A stretch of 64,000 nt of DNA from Algorimicrobium sp002414705 (lineage in GTDB: Bacteria > Bacteroidota > Bacteroidia > Flavobacteriales > Flavobacteriaceae): positions 10,189-74,188 of the forward strand of contig CAXAUF010000007.1 of the NCBI GenBank assembly GCA_963972425.1, written 5' to 3'. The notes beneath the pieces were generated by a model. That model was not told the DNA's origin. It did not search any database and was given only the letters and a program-made list of their open reading frames with translations. Of this stretch, positions 17,477 to 25,143 are shown piece by piece. How positions within the stretch are numbered: the stretch's first letter is position 1; each line of letters starts with the position of its first letter. A program made the translations under genes and the position numbers.

Positions 17477-18589
17477 CTATTTCAAAGTGTCAATTACCTG
17501 ACTTAAGCGTTTGGTAATATCTTCAATACTTCCAACACCATCCACACCAAAATATTTGTTTTGAGCCGAATAGTAATCTTTTAATATAGCTGTTTTATTA
17601 TAGTATTCTGTAATACGATTTCTAATAATGGTTTCATCAGCATCATCTGGTCTACCACTTGTTTTTCCACGTTCCAACAAACGTTTCACTAACACCTCAT
17701 CATCAACCTCTAAAGCAATCATGGCATTTATTTGAGAATCCTTTTGCTCCATTAACTTATCCAGCGCATCTGCTTGTGCATTTGTACGTGGAAATCCATC
17801 AAAAATAAAACCTTTAGCATCAGCATTTTTTTCAACTTCTGCGTTCAACATATCAATAGTTACAGCATCTGGCACTAATTCGCCTTTGTCCATATATGAT
17901 TTAGCTAACATACCTAAAGCGGTTTCGTTTTTAATATTAAATCGGAACACATCACCTGTTGAGATGTGAACTAAACCATACTTTTCTTTTAAAAATTCTG
18001 CTTGTGTGCCTTTACCTGCTCCTGGAGGTCCAAATAGGACTAAATTAGTCATGTGTTGTGTTGTTTTTAGTTGGTATATTTCAGGTAAATCTCGTCCCAA
18101 TCCATCATAATCTAAACCGTAGCCTACAATAAATTTATTAGGAATTTCAATACCTACATAATGTAATTTATAATCTTTTTTATAGGCTTCAGGCTTGTAA
18201 AATAAGGTAGCGATTATGAGTTCCTTGACATTTTCATTCTTAAAAATCCTATGAACTTCAGAAAGCGTATTTCCTGAATCTATAATATCTTCTAAAATAA
18301 CAACTGTTCTACCTGTTAAATCTTGCGTTAATCCAATAAGGCGCTGAATATCTTCAGTAGATTTTACACCTTCATAAGATGCTAGTTTTATAAAAGTAAC
18401 TTCGCAAGGTTTTGGGTATTTTTTTACAAAATCACTTACAAACATAAATGAACCATTCAAAACACCAATAAACACGGGTATTTCATCACCTAATTTATCA
18501 GCAATTTCTTTAACCATACGCGATACAGTAGCAGCAATTTCTTTTTCAGAAATAAATGGTTTAAAATATAAATCGTGAAGCTTTATCAC
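17477..18589 (-). CDS. Fused hypoxanthine phosphoribosyltransferase-adenylate kinase
   Basis: The 370-residue protein joins two purine enzymes. Residues 1-179 are a hypoxanthine phosphoribosyltransferase with the PRPP motif VVILEDIIDSGNT at about 97-109. Residues 180-370 are a complete adenylate kinase starting MTNLVLFGPPGAGKGTQ, with P-loop GPPGAGKGT at 187-195 and the short-lid motif GRPDDADETI. The first domain salvages hypoxanthine/guanine to IMP/GMP; the second equilibrates ATP, ADP and AMP. The frame is open through the junction with no stop. The start is GTG at 18589. The internal Met180 could in principle restart Adk alone. A TATCTTTG box on the minus strand at 18611-18618 is close upstream. 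Confidence 0.94.
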   Translation of the reverse strand: MIKLHDLYFKPFISEKEIAATVSRMVKEIADKLGDEIPVFIGVLNGSFMFVSDFVKKYPKPCEVTFIKLASYEGVKSTEDIQRLIGLTQDLTGRTVVILEDIIDSGNTLSEVHRIFKNENVKELIIATLFYKPEAYKKDYKLHYVGIEIPNKFIVGYGLDYDGLGRDLPEIYQLKTTQHMTNLVLFGPPGAGKGTQAEFLKEKYGLVHISTGDVFRFNIKNETALGMLAKSYMDKGELVPDAVTIDMLNAEVEKNADAKGFIFDGFPRTNAQADALDKLMEQKDSQINAMIALEVDDEVLVKRLLERGKTSGRPDDADETIIRNRITEYYNKTAILKDYYSAQNKYFGVDGVGSIEDITKRLSQVIDTLK

Positions 18590-18610
18590 TAGTTCTTAAT
18601 TTTAGAAATG

Positions 18611-18618
18611 CAAAGATA
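18611..18618 (-). promoter_or_regulatory. Promoter -7 box for hpt-adk
   Basis: TATCTTTG on the minus strand matches TAnnTTTG and lies 22 bases before the GTG start of the fused gene. The purK promoter diverges from the same 160-base gap. Confidence 0.55.
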
Positions 18619-18654
18619 ATCATTTGATTAACGTTTTGCGAATTCTAATATATA

Positions 18655-18711
18655 TTGTTGGGAAATAAGTTTTTTGTCAAACCTAGGATTTGTATTTTTG
18701 TTGGGAAATAA
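18655..18711 (+). repeat. 14-bp direct repeat in the purK/hpt-adk gap
   Basis: TTGTTGGGAAATAA occurs at 18655-18668 and again at 18698-18711, 43 bases apart. The second copy starts inside the likely purK -7 box (TATTTTTG, 18693-18700). It may be a duplicated promoter segment or a regulator site. Confidence 0.5.
18693..18700 (+). promoter_or_regulatory. Promoter -7 box for purK
   Basis: TATTTTTG matches TAnnTTTG, with a T-rich TTTTTTG at 18670-18676 as a possible -33 box 16 bases upstream. Transcription would start near 18707, downstream of an in-frame ATG at 18674, which supports 18749 as the purK start. Confidence 0.55.
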
Positions 18712-18748
18712 CTTTCAAGTCGAAATTTGGCTTAAATGCAAAAATACC

Positions 18749-19903
18749 ATGAATTACTTTTCTTCCAACTTTAAATTAGGCATTCTAGGTGGTGGCCAAT
18801 TAGGTAAAATGCTTTTAAATGATACGCGAAAATTTGATATTTACACCAGCGTCATGGATTCAAGTCCAGAGGCTCCTTGCAAAATTGCTTGCAACGAATT
18901 TCATTTAGGCGACTTAATGGATTATGATGCTGTTTATTCTTTTGGCAAACAAGTAGACGTTCTAACCTTTGAAATTGAAAATGTAAATACAAATGCGCTA
19001 GCAGCTCTAGAAAATGAAGGTGTAAAAGTATATCCATCCTCTAAAACATTACGAACCATTCAAAATAAGGCTACTCAAAAATTATTTTACCGAGATCATC
19101 ATATTCCAACAGCCAATTTTTCTCGTTTTGCATACACTACAGAAATTGAAGATGCACTTGATAATGGTGGTTTAATACTACCCTTTGTTTGGAAAAGTGC
19201 CCAATTTGGTTATGATGGAAATGGCGTAAAAGTAATTAGGAAATTGGAAGATCTAGACGGACTTCCCAACGTTGAATGTATTGCAGAAGCCATGATTCCG
19301 TTTAAAAATGAATTGGCAGTAATTGTTGCAAGAAACCCAAATGGTGATGTGGCAACGTATCCAGTTGTTGAAATGGAATTTCATCCGGAAGCTAACCAAG
19401 TAGAATATGTAATTTGTCCGGCAAGAATAGATCCGAAAGTTGCACAAAAAGCTACCGATATTGCTTTACAAGTTTCCAAAGCATTTAACCATGTAGGTCT
19501 TTTGGCTGTTGAAATGTTTCAAACACAAGATGATAGTATTTTGGTTAATGAAGTCGCTCCAAGACCTCATAATTCTGGGCATCAAACCATTGAAGCCAGT
19601 TATACATCGCAATTTGAGCAACATCTTCGTGCTATTTTAAACTTACCTTTAGGTAAAACAGAAAATAAAGCTGCTGGTGTAATGGTTAATTTGGTTGGAG
19701 CCGAAGGACATACAGGAGATGTTGTTTATAAAAATATAGAAACCATTATGGCCATGAATGGTGTAACTCCTCATATTTATGGAAAAAAGCAAACACATCC
19801 ATTCAGAAAAATGGGACATGTTACCATTGTGGATGAATCCATTGCAGAAGCAAGAAAAATTGCTGAAAATGTTAAGAAAACGATACACGTTATTAGTGAA
19901 TAA
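18749..19903 (+). CDS. purK: 5-(carboxyamino)imidazole ribonucleotide synthase
   Basis: The 384-residue ATP-grasp enzyme carboxylates aminoimidazole ribonucleotide at N5 with ATP and bicarbonate, in purine synthesis. It opens with the PurK loop KLGILGGGQLGKML, has VFKSAQFGYDGNG-like WKSAQFGYDGNGVKV in the ATP-grasp core, and NEVAPRPHNSGHQTIEA near residue 270, all typical of PurK. The upstream ATG at 18674 would add 25 residues and lies before the predicted transcription start. PurE follows 137 bases later on the same strand, its partner in the next step. Confidence 0.96.
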   Translation: MNYFSSNFKLGILGGGQLGKMLLNDTRKFDIYTSVMDSSPEAPCKIACNEFHLGDLMDYDAVYSFGKQVDVLTFEIENVNTNALAALENEGVKVYPSSKTLRTIQNKATQKLFYRDHHIPTANFSRFAYTTEIEDALDNGGLILPFVWKSAQFGYDGNGVKVIRKLEDLDGLPNVECIAEAMIPFKNELAVIVARNPNGDVATYPVVEMEFHPEANQVEYVICPARIDPKVAQKATDIALQVSKAFNHVGLLAVEMFQTQDDSILVNEVAPRPHNSGHQTIEASYTSQFEQHLRAILNLPLGKTENKAAGVMVNLVGAEGHTGDVVYKNIETIMAMNGVTPHIYGKKQTHPFRKMGHVTIVDESIAEARKIAENVKKTIHVISE

Positions 19904-20039
19904 TTTAAACCTAAAAATTGTTATTGAGTTGTTAAAAGAATCGCAATACAGAACAAAACCTGAATATAAAATATTATTATAAGTTGACTTTAAACAAGAC
20001 AAATTTGTAGGCTAAAAACCTAACTAGACATTAAAAATT

Positions 20040-20528
20040 ATGAGTAAAGTAGGAATTATTATGGGAAGCAAGAGCGATTTGCCAGTTATGCAAGATGCTA
20101 TTGATATTTTAACCGAATTTGGAATTGACATAGAAGTAGATATTGTTTCGGCACACCGAACACCCGAAAAACTTTTTGACTACAGTAAATATGCACATAC
20201 ACGTGGCATAAATGTCATTATTGCTGGAGCTGGTGGTGCTGCACATTTACCAGGTATGGTAGCTTCGTTATCGCCTTTGCCAATTATTGGTGTTCCTGTA
20301 AAAAGCAGTAATTCCATAGATGGTTGGGATTCTATTTTATCTATTTTGCAAATGCCAGGTGGTGTTCCAGTTGCTACGGTTGCTTTAAATGGCGCAAAAA
20401 ATGCAGGTATTTTAGCTGCTCAAATTTTAGGCAGTACAGATTCTGATATTCAAGATAAAATTATGACCTACAAAGAAGGATTAAAAGCAAAAGTGATTGA
20501 TTCCGCCAAAGATTTAAAAAAGTCGTAA
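20040..20528 (+). CDS. purE: 5-(carboxyamino)imidazole ribonucleotide mutase
   Basis: The 162-residue class I PurE moves the carboxyl group of N5-CAIR to C4, giving CAIR. The motifs are MGSKSDLPVMQDA (about residues 9-21), SAHRTPEKLFDY around 40-51 with the conserved SAHRTP, and the glycine-rich IAGAGGAAHLPGMVAS. It acts as an octamer in the cytoplasm. It follows purK; the 137-base gap may hold a weak promoter of its own (AAATTTG near 20005), so the two may be separately started. A terminator follows at 20536. Confidence 0.97.
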   Translation: MSKVGIIMGSKSDLPVMQDAIDILTEFGIDIEVDIVSAHRTPEKLFDYSKYAHTRGINVIIAGAGGAAHLPGMVASLSPLPIIGVPVKSSNSIDGWDSILSILQMPGGVPVATVALNGAKNAGILAAQILGSTDSDIQDKIMTYKEGLKAKVIDSAKDLKKS

Positions 20529-20535
20529 AACAAAT

Positions 20536-20560
20536 AAACCTCGACAAGAAGCCGAGGTTT
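20536..20560 (+). terminator. Terminator hairpin after purE
   Basis: AAACCTCG and CGAGGTTT form an 8-bp stem around a 9-base loop, 8 bases after the purE stop. The T run after it is short. Confidence 0.55.
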
Positions 20561-20852
20561 AACGCTATTAATCAATAATTTTTAAGTGAGTATGAAACTC
20601 TCATGAAAAAATCTGGTACAAAAGTAATATTTAAAAGGAGATTATGTGCCCTTTTTTATCTTAAATTTTAGTTAATAATCCCGTAAACATTGATGTCGTA
20701 AGAAAAACACCACAATGATTTATATTTTATAGAACACTAAAAATTAAATACATATTCAACCTTTATAATCTAGAAAAAGGTGTCATTTAATAATTTGAAA
20801 ATAACATCATTTTTCAACTCATAATATTTACCAAAAAAGAAAGAATTAACAC
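20561..20852. other. Intergenic stretch, nothing recognised
   Basis: With the terminator this gap between purE and the M3 peptidase gene is 324 bases. It is very AT-rich. I see no RNA gene, repeat or convincing reading frame. It presumably holds the peptidase promoter, but no clean TAnnTTTG box was found. Confidence 0.4.
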
Positions 20853-22889
20853 ATGAATATACTTAATAAACCATTTGAAACGCCCTATAACACAGCACCA
20901 TTTTCAAAAATTCATGATGCCGATTATTTACCTGCTTTTAAAATAGCTATTAATAAAGCCAAAGCTGAAATTGATGCGATTACCAAAAACACGGAAGCAC
21001 CTTCATTTGAAAACACCATAGCGGCTTTAGATTTTTCAGGTGAGGAACTCGATAGATTATCCAGTATATTTTTTAATATGAATTCCGCTGAAACCAATGA
21101 CACCATTCAAAAAATAGCCCAAGACGTTTCGCCATTATTATCTGAATTCAGTAATGACATTACCTTAAACCAGGCATTATTTGAACGCGTTAAAAGTGTT
21201 TACAATAATAAATCAAATTTAGATTTAACAAAAGAGCAAGACACCTTACTCGATAAAAAATATAAGGGATTCTCCAGAAATGGTGCAAATCTTCCAGAAG
21301 ATAAAAAGCAGGAACTCCGTGAAATTGACAAAAATTTAAGCAAACTAAAATTAACGTTTGGTGAGAATGTGTTAGCCGAAACCAATAATTTTGAATTGCA
21401 TATAACAAACGAAGCTGATTTAGCTGGTTTACCAGAAGGTGCTAAAGAAGCTGCCAGTAATTTAGCCGAAAGCAAAGGGAAAACTGGTTGGCTAATCACT
21501 TTAGATTATCCAAGTTATATTCCATTTATGACCTATGCAGATAATCGGGAACTTCGAAAAAAACTCGCCATTGCATCTGGAGCAAAAGCATTTCAGAATA
21601 ATAAATTTAACAACCAAGACAACGTATTACAAATAGCAAAACTACGTTTTAAGCGCGCTAACTTATTAGGCTATAAAACACATGCGCATTTTGTTTTAGA
21701 AGAACGCATGGCTAAAAACCCAGAAACCGTTGAAACATTTTTGATTGACCTTCTAGAAAAAGCAAAACCAGCAGCCATAGACGAATTTAAAAATTTAGAA
21801 AAATTTGCTAAAGATTTAGATGGAATTGACCAACTACAAAAATGGGATGGCGCATATTATGGTGAAAAACTGAAACAGAAATTATTTGATTTAGATGACG
21901 AGAAATTAAAACCTTATTTCAAATTAGAAAACGTTATTCGCGGTGTTTTTACCATTGCCGAAAAATTATTTGGCTTACAGTTTGAAGAAATTAATAACAT
22001 TGACAAATACCATGACGACGTTCTTACTTATAAAGTTACCGATACTAATGCTGAATTAGTATCCATTTTTTATGCCGACTTTTTTCCAAGATCAGGCAAG
22101 AGAAATGGTGCTTGGATGACAGTTTATAAACCACAATACATTAAAACTGGCAAAAATAGCAGACCACACATTTCCATAGTTTGTAATTTCACCAAGCCAA
22201 CAAAAACAAAACCATCCTTATTAACGTTTAACGAAGTCACCACCTTATTTCACGAATTTGGTCACGCGCTTCACGGCATGCTCGCCAACACAACCTATCC
22301 AAGTTTATCTGGAACAAGTGTGTTTTGGGATTTTGTAGAATTACCAAGTCAGGTGTTAGAAAACTGGTGTTATGAGCAAGAAGCACTGGAAATTTTTGCC
22401 ACGCATTATGAAACTGGTGAAGTCATTCCTATGGATTTAATTCAGAAAATTAAGGCATCAGCAACCTTCCATGAAGGTATGCAAACTATGCGTCAAATAA
22501 GTTTTGGATTATTAGATATGAGCTGGCATGCTGGCGAGTCGCCAGAGACAATTAATTCAGTAAAAGAGCATGAATCAAAAGTTTTTACAAGCACACGTTT
22601 ATATCCAGATGTAGCAGAAAATTGTATGAGCACATCCTTCTCGCATATTTTTCAAGGTGGTTATAGTTCAGGATATTACAGTTACAAATGGGCAGAAGTT
22701 TTGGATGCCGATGCATTTGAATATTTCCAAGAACAAGGCATTTTTAATCCAGAAGTTGCTAAAAAATTCAAAGACAACATCCTATCGCAAGGAGGAACAG
22801 ACGACCCAATGGTTTTATATAAACGCTTTAGAGGTAAAGAACCACAACCAGATGCTTTGCTAAAACGCGCAGGACTACTTAAAAAATAA
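20853..22889 (+). CDS. dcp: M3-family peptidase (peptidyl-dipeptidase Dcp type)
   Basis: The 678-residue zinc peptidase of family M3 has the active site FHEFGHALHGM with HEFGH at about residues 467-471 and the downstream glutamate in SGTSVFWDFVELPSQ. The GGYSSGYYSYKWAEVLDADAF-like segment near residue 610 is typical of Dcp/oligopeptidase A. It cleaves dipeptides from the C-termini of short peptides in Dcp or acts as an oligopeptidase. There is no signal peptide, so it should be cytoplasmic. Dcp against oligopeptidase A cannot be settled by eye; the opening LNKPFETPYNTAPFSKI favours Dcp. Confidence 0.93.
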   Translation: MNILNKPFETPYNTAPFSKIHDADYLPAFKIAINKAKAEIDAITKNTEAPSFENTIAALDFSGEELDRLSSIFFNMNSAETNDTIQKIAQDVSPLLSEFSNDITLNQALFERVKSVYNNKSNLDLTKEQDTLLDKKYKGFSRNGANLPEDKKQELREIDKNLSKLKLTFGENVLAETNNFELHITNEADLAGLPEGAKEAASNLAESKGKTGWLITLDYPSYIPFMTYADNRELRKKLAIASGAKAFQNNKFNNQDNVLQIAKLRFKRANLLGYKTHAHFVLEERMAKNPETVETFLIDLLEKAKPAAIDEFKNLEKFAKDLDGIDQLQKWDGAYYGEKLKQKLFDLDDEKLKPYFKLENVIRGVFTIAEKLFGLQFEEINNIDKYHDDVLTYKVTDTNAELVSIFYADFFPRSGKRNGAWMTVYKPQYIKTGKNSRPHISIVCNFTKPTKTKPSLLTFNEVTTLFHEFGHALHGMLANTTYPSLSGTSVFWDFVELPSQVLENWCYEQEALEIFATHYETGEVIPMDLIQKIKASATFHEGMQTMRQISFGLLDMSWHAGESPETINSVKEHESKVFTSTRLYPDVAENCMSTSFSHIFQGGYSSGYYSYKWAEVLDADAFEYFQEQGIFNPEVAKKFKDNILSQGGTDDPMVLYKRFRGKEPQPDALLKRAGLLKK

Positions 22890-22899
22890 AACATAAAAA

Positions 22900-23328
22900 A
22901 TGAATATAAAAAACACACTAGCCGGAGCATTTTTAATGCTAAGTACCTTTGGAATTTATGCACAAAAAGTGAACATAAAAAAAGGCGATATTTTTGTTGA
23001 TGATGTTAAATGCTTAACGGTAGACGGAAGTCCTATAAATTTTTCTTACTTCAATTTAGAAGATGAAGAACTCTTCATTCTAAAATACATTGACGATGAA
23101 AAAAATGGATCCTATTATTGTAAAGTGACTTTTTTAGAATAGAAAATATCATTCACATCTAAAACTTATATTTTCACAAAAAAAGATTTAATTAAAAAAC
23201 TAATACAGAGCAAAGTCCTTGTAGACTGTAATTTAATTGAAGATAAAATTGAAAATTTTGTTTTAAAATATGATGAAAATATAGAATCTGATAATATTCA
23301 TGTTAATATTTCTATTGACAGAAATTAA
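22900..23328 (+). pseudogene. Small secreted protein gene interrupted by an in-frame TAG
   Basis: The frame starts with a signal peptide (MNIKNTLAGAFLMLSTFGIYA) and runs 80 codons to TAG at 23140-23142. The same frame then continues open for 61 further codons (KISFTSKTYIFTKKDLIKKL onward) to TAA at 23326-23328, with coding-like composition. I recall similar flavobacterial secreted proteins of about 140-150 residues that run through this point, so one nonsense change is likely. The family has no known function. The gene lies 10 bases after the peptidase gene and may share its transcript. A sequencing error is the alternative. Confidence 0.65.
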
Positions 23329-23360
23329 ATATTAGTACCAATCGACTTATAAAAATAGTC

Positions 23361-23368
23361 TATTTTTG
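23361..23368 (+). promoter_or_regulatory. Promoter -7 box for the sigma factor gene at 23392
   Basis: TATTTTTG matches TAnnTTTG and lies 23 bases before the start codon. Confidence 0.5.
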
Positions 23369-23391
23369 ATAAAAATTGCTGAAAAACATTT

Positions 23392-23946
23392 ATGCCTAAA
23401 CACCTTATAAACCCAGATCAATGGATAGATCGGTATTCCGATTACCTTTTCAACTTTACTGTTTCTCGTGTAAACGACAGAGAAAAAGCGAAAGATTTGG
23501 TTCAGGATACGTTTTTTGCTGGCTTAAAGTCCATGAAAAATTTTAAAGGCGAAGCGAGCGAGCGTACGTGGCTCATTTCTATTTTAAAACGAAAAATAAT
23601 TGATCATTACAGGAAAATAAACTCTAAAAAAGGTCAAGCTGAAGTCCGAATGACCTACAATAGCACTGAAGACGAAGGCGACTGGTTAGAAGAACGAATA
23701 GCAGATCCGTTTGATAAAACCGCCCAAGACACTCTTGAAAACGACGAATTAGGTGATGCTATTTATAATTGTTTAGATAAACTTCCAGAAAAACAGGCAA
23801 CAGTTTTTAAAATGAAAACTATTGAAGGTTTAGAAACCGAAACAATTTGTAATGAATTAAACATTACAGCGTCTAACCTATGGGTTATTGTACATAGAGC
23901 CCGAACGGCTATGGCAGATTGTATGGAAAAAACATGGTTTAATTAG
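23392..23946 (+). CDS. ECF-type RNA polymerase sigma factor
   Basis: The 184-residue protein has region 2 (YLFNFTVSRVNDREKAKDLVQDTFFAGLKS, about residues 19-48, then GEASERTWLISILKRKIIDHYRK) and region 4 (LDKLPEKQATVFKMKTIEGLETETICNELNITASNLWVIVHRAR, about 130-173). It fits the TIGR02943-like group of Bacteroidota sigma factors. It should direct RNA polymerase to a small set of stress genes. The short cysteine/histidine protein that starts 5 bases later is the likely anti-sigma partner. Confidence 0.93.
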   Translation: MPKHLINPDQWIDRYSDYLFNFTVSRVNDREKAKDLVQDTFFAGLKSMKNFKGEASERTWLISILKRKIIDHYRKINSKKGQAEVRMTYNSTEDEGDWLEERIADPFDKTAQDTLENDELGDAIYNCLDKLPEKQATVFKMKTIEGLETETICNELNITASNLWVIVHRARTAMADCMEKTWFN

Positions 23947-23950
23947 CAGC

Positions 23951-24211
23951 ATGAAAAAAAGATTTTTGTTTATTACGTGCGAAGAAGCACAATATATTTG
24001 TGATAAAGCACAATATAATGAAGCAACAAGTTGGGAGAAATTTAAACTTACGTTACGCTATGGATGGTGCCATGTTACGCGTGCTTATGTTAAACGTAAC
24101 ACGAAGCTTTCAGAATCGGTAAAAAGTTCAAAAGTGAACTGTTTGAAAACTGTAGAACGGAAAGAAATTGAGACGAAATTCAATCAAGAATTATCTAAAC
24201 AGGAGCATTAA
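23951..24211 (+). CDS. Short anti-sigma-like protein
   Basis: The 86-residue protein begins MKKRFLFITCEEAQYICDKAQYNE and carries Cys10, Cys17, and a WCH segment (around residue 39), reminiscent of a shortened zinc-binding anti-sigma domain. It follows the ECF sigma gene by 4 bases. No transmembrane segment is present, so it would act in the cytoplasm. The start at 23951 is chosen over 23888, which lies inside the sigma gene. Its last 21 bases overlap the 3' end of the convergent membrane protein gene. The anti-sigma role is inferred from position and the cysteines. Confidence 0.75.
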   Translation: MKKRFLFITCEEAQYICDKAQYNEATSWEKFKLTLRYGWCHVTRAYVKRNTKLSESVKSSKVNCLKTVERKEIETKFNQELSKQEH

Positions 24212-25024
24212 TGCCAACCATAAAATAGGTATACCTTCGACCCAAAATCCACTATAATATTTTCCTTGATTCTTTCTAGCAAAAAGTATACTTATAATTA
24301 TTAAAACAGTAATAACTAACTGGATTAGTAATTTACCCATTTCTATTGATGGCATTAAGAATTCCATTCCAAAAAAAAGTAAGCTTAACAAAACACCTAT
24401 AATTTTGGTGTTTAAAATTCCAATTTTCTGCGGAATGGTTGCCAATTTAATACTATCAAACTGCATATCTCGAATTTCAAAAGGAAGCATCAAAGCTAAC
24501 ACCAATAAAAAGCGCTGGATAAAAAACCATACGACTATTACATCTACATGCTGATCATTATTAATTAAAGGAATTAACACCGTAACACCTGCCCAAACTA
24601 GAGCTATTACATAAACTTTTAATCCGCTAATACTTCTTAAGTTTTTTTGTCTGTCTAAATACAGTTTTTTAGGTAAAAATGGAATAGCATATAAAAATGT
24701 AACTAAAGCAAAAGCTGTTAAATAAAGTAGGGTTTTGGTTTGTAATTGGATTATAAAATAGCCCATAATTAAAAAACAAACCAAAGACATAATTTGAATA
24801 ATTTTCAACCAATTTGATAAGCTTCTATGGTGAAATTTTGCCAACCCAAAGAACTTAACAAAGTTATAACCAACAATAGAAGCAAAAAATATGAAAAATA
24901 GTACATTGGTATCAAAAGGAATTTGGTATTCAATTAGTGTTATCCAGCTTAAAGCAAACACGGATAAAGCTACATGAATACTACTATTTATATAAAAATC
25001 TACAATTTGTTTAACAAGACGCAT
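24191..25024 (-). CDS. UbiA-like integral membrane protein
   Basis: The 277-residue protein has about eight or nine hydrophobic segments and no signal peptide. The layout is like the UbiA prenyltransferase superfamily: a first loop near residues 52-66 (YNFVKFFGLAKFHHR), where the aspartate motif would be, and a second loop FEIRDMQFDSIKLATIPQKIG near 182-202 that keeps a D-x3-D. The first Asp motif is absent, so activity is doubtful. The gene is monocistronic and overlaps the convergent anti-sigma gene by 21 bases. Confidence 0.72.
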   Translation of the reverse strand: MRLVKQIVDFYINSSIHVALSVFALSWITLIEYQIPFDTNVLFFIFFASIVGYNFVKFFGLAKFHHRSLSNWLKIIQIMSLVCFLIMGYFIIQLQTKTLLYLTAFALVTFLYAIPFLPKKLYLDRQKNLRSISGLKVYVIALVWAGVTVLIPLINNDQHVDVIVVWFFIQRFLLVLALMLPFEIRDMQFDSIKLATIPQKIGILNTKIIGVLLSLLFFGMEFLMPSIEMGKLLIQLVITVLIIISILFARKNQGKYYSGFWVEGIPILWLALMLLFR

Positions 25025-25110
25025 AAAACAAAAATACTCAAAGTGTTAATAACAACATTAATTGGTTAAAAACTTTCATTTTCATTAACAAAGAAACGTG
25101 AATTATTCCG

Positions 25111-25118
25111 TAATTTTG
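25111..25118 (+). promoter_or_regulatory. Promoter -7 box for gcvP
   Basis: TAATTTTG matches TAnnTTTG and lies 25 bases before the gcvP start. The leader is too short for a glycine riboswitch. Confidence 0.5.
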
Positions 25119-25143
25119 CAGCTTAAATTCAACACAACATTTA

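Noticed and set aside
25080..25143. Glycine riboswitch before gcvP
   Set aside because: The leader after the -7 box is only about 25 bases, too short for a glycine aptamer, and no conserved bulged stems are seen.
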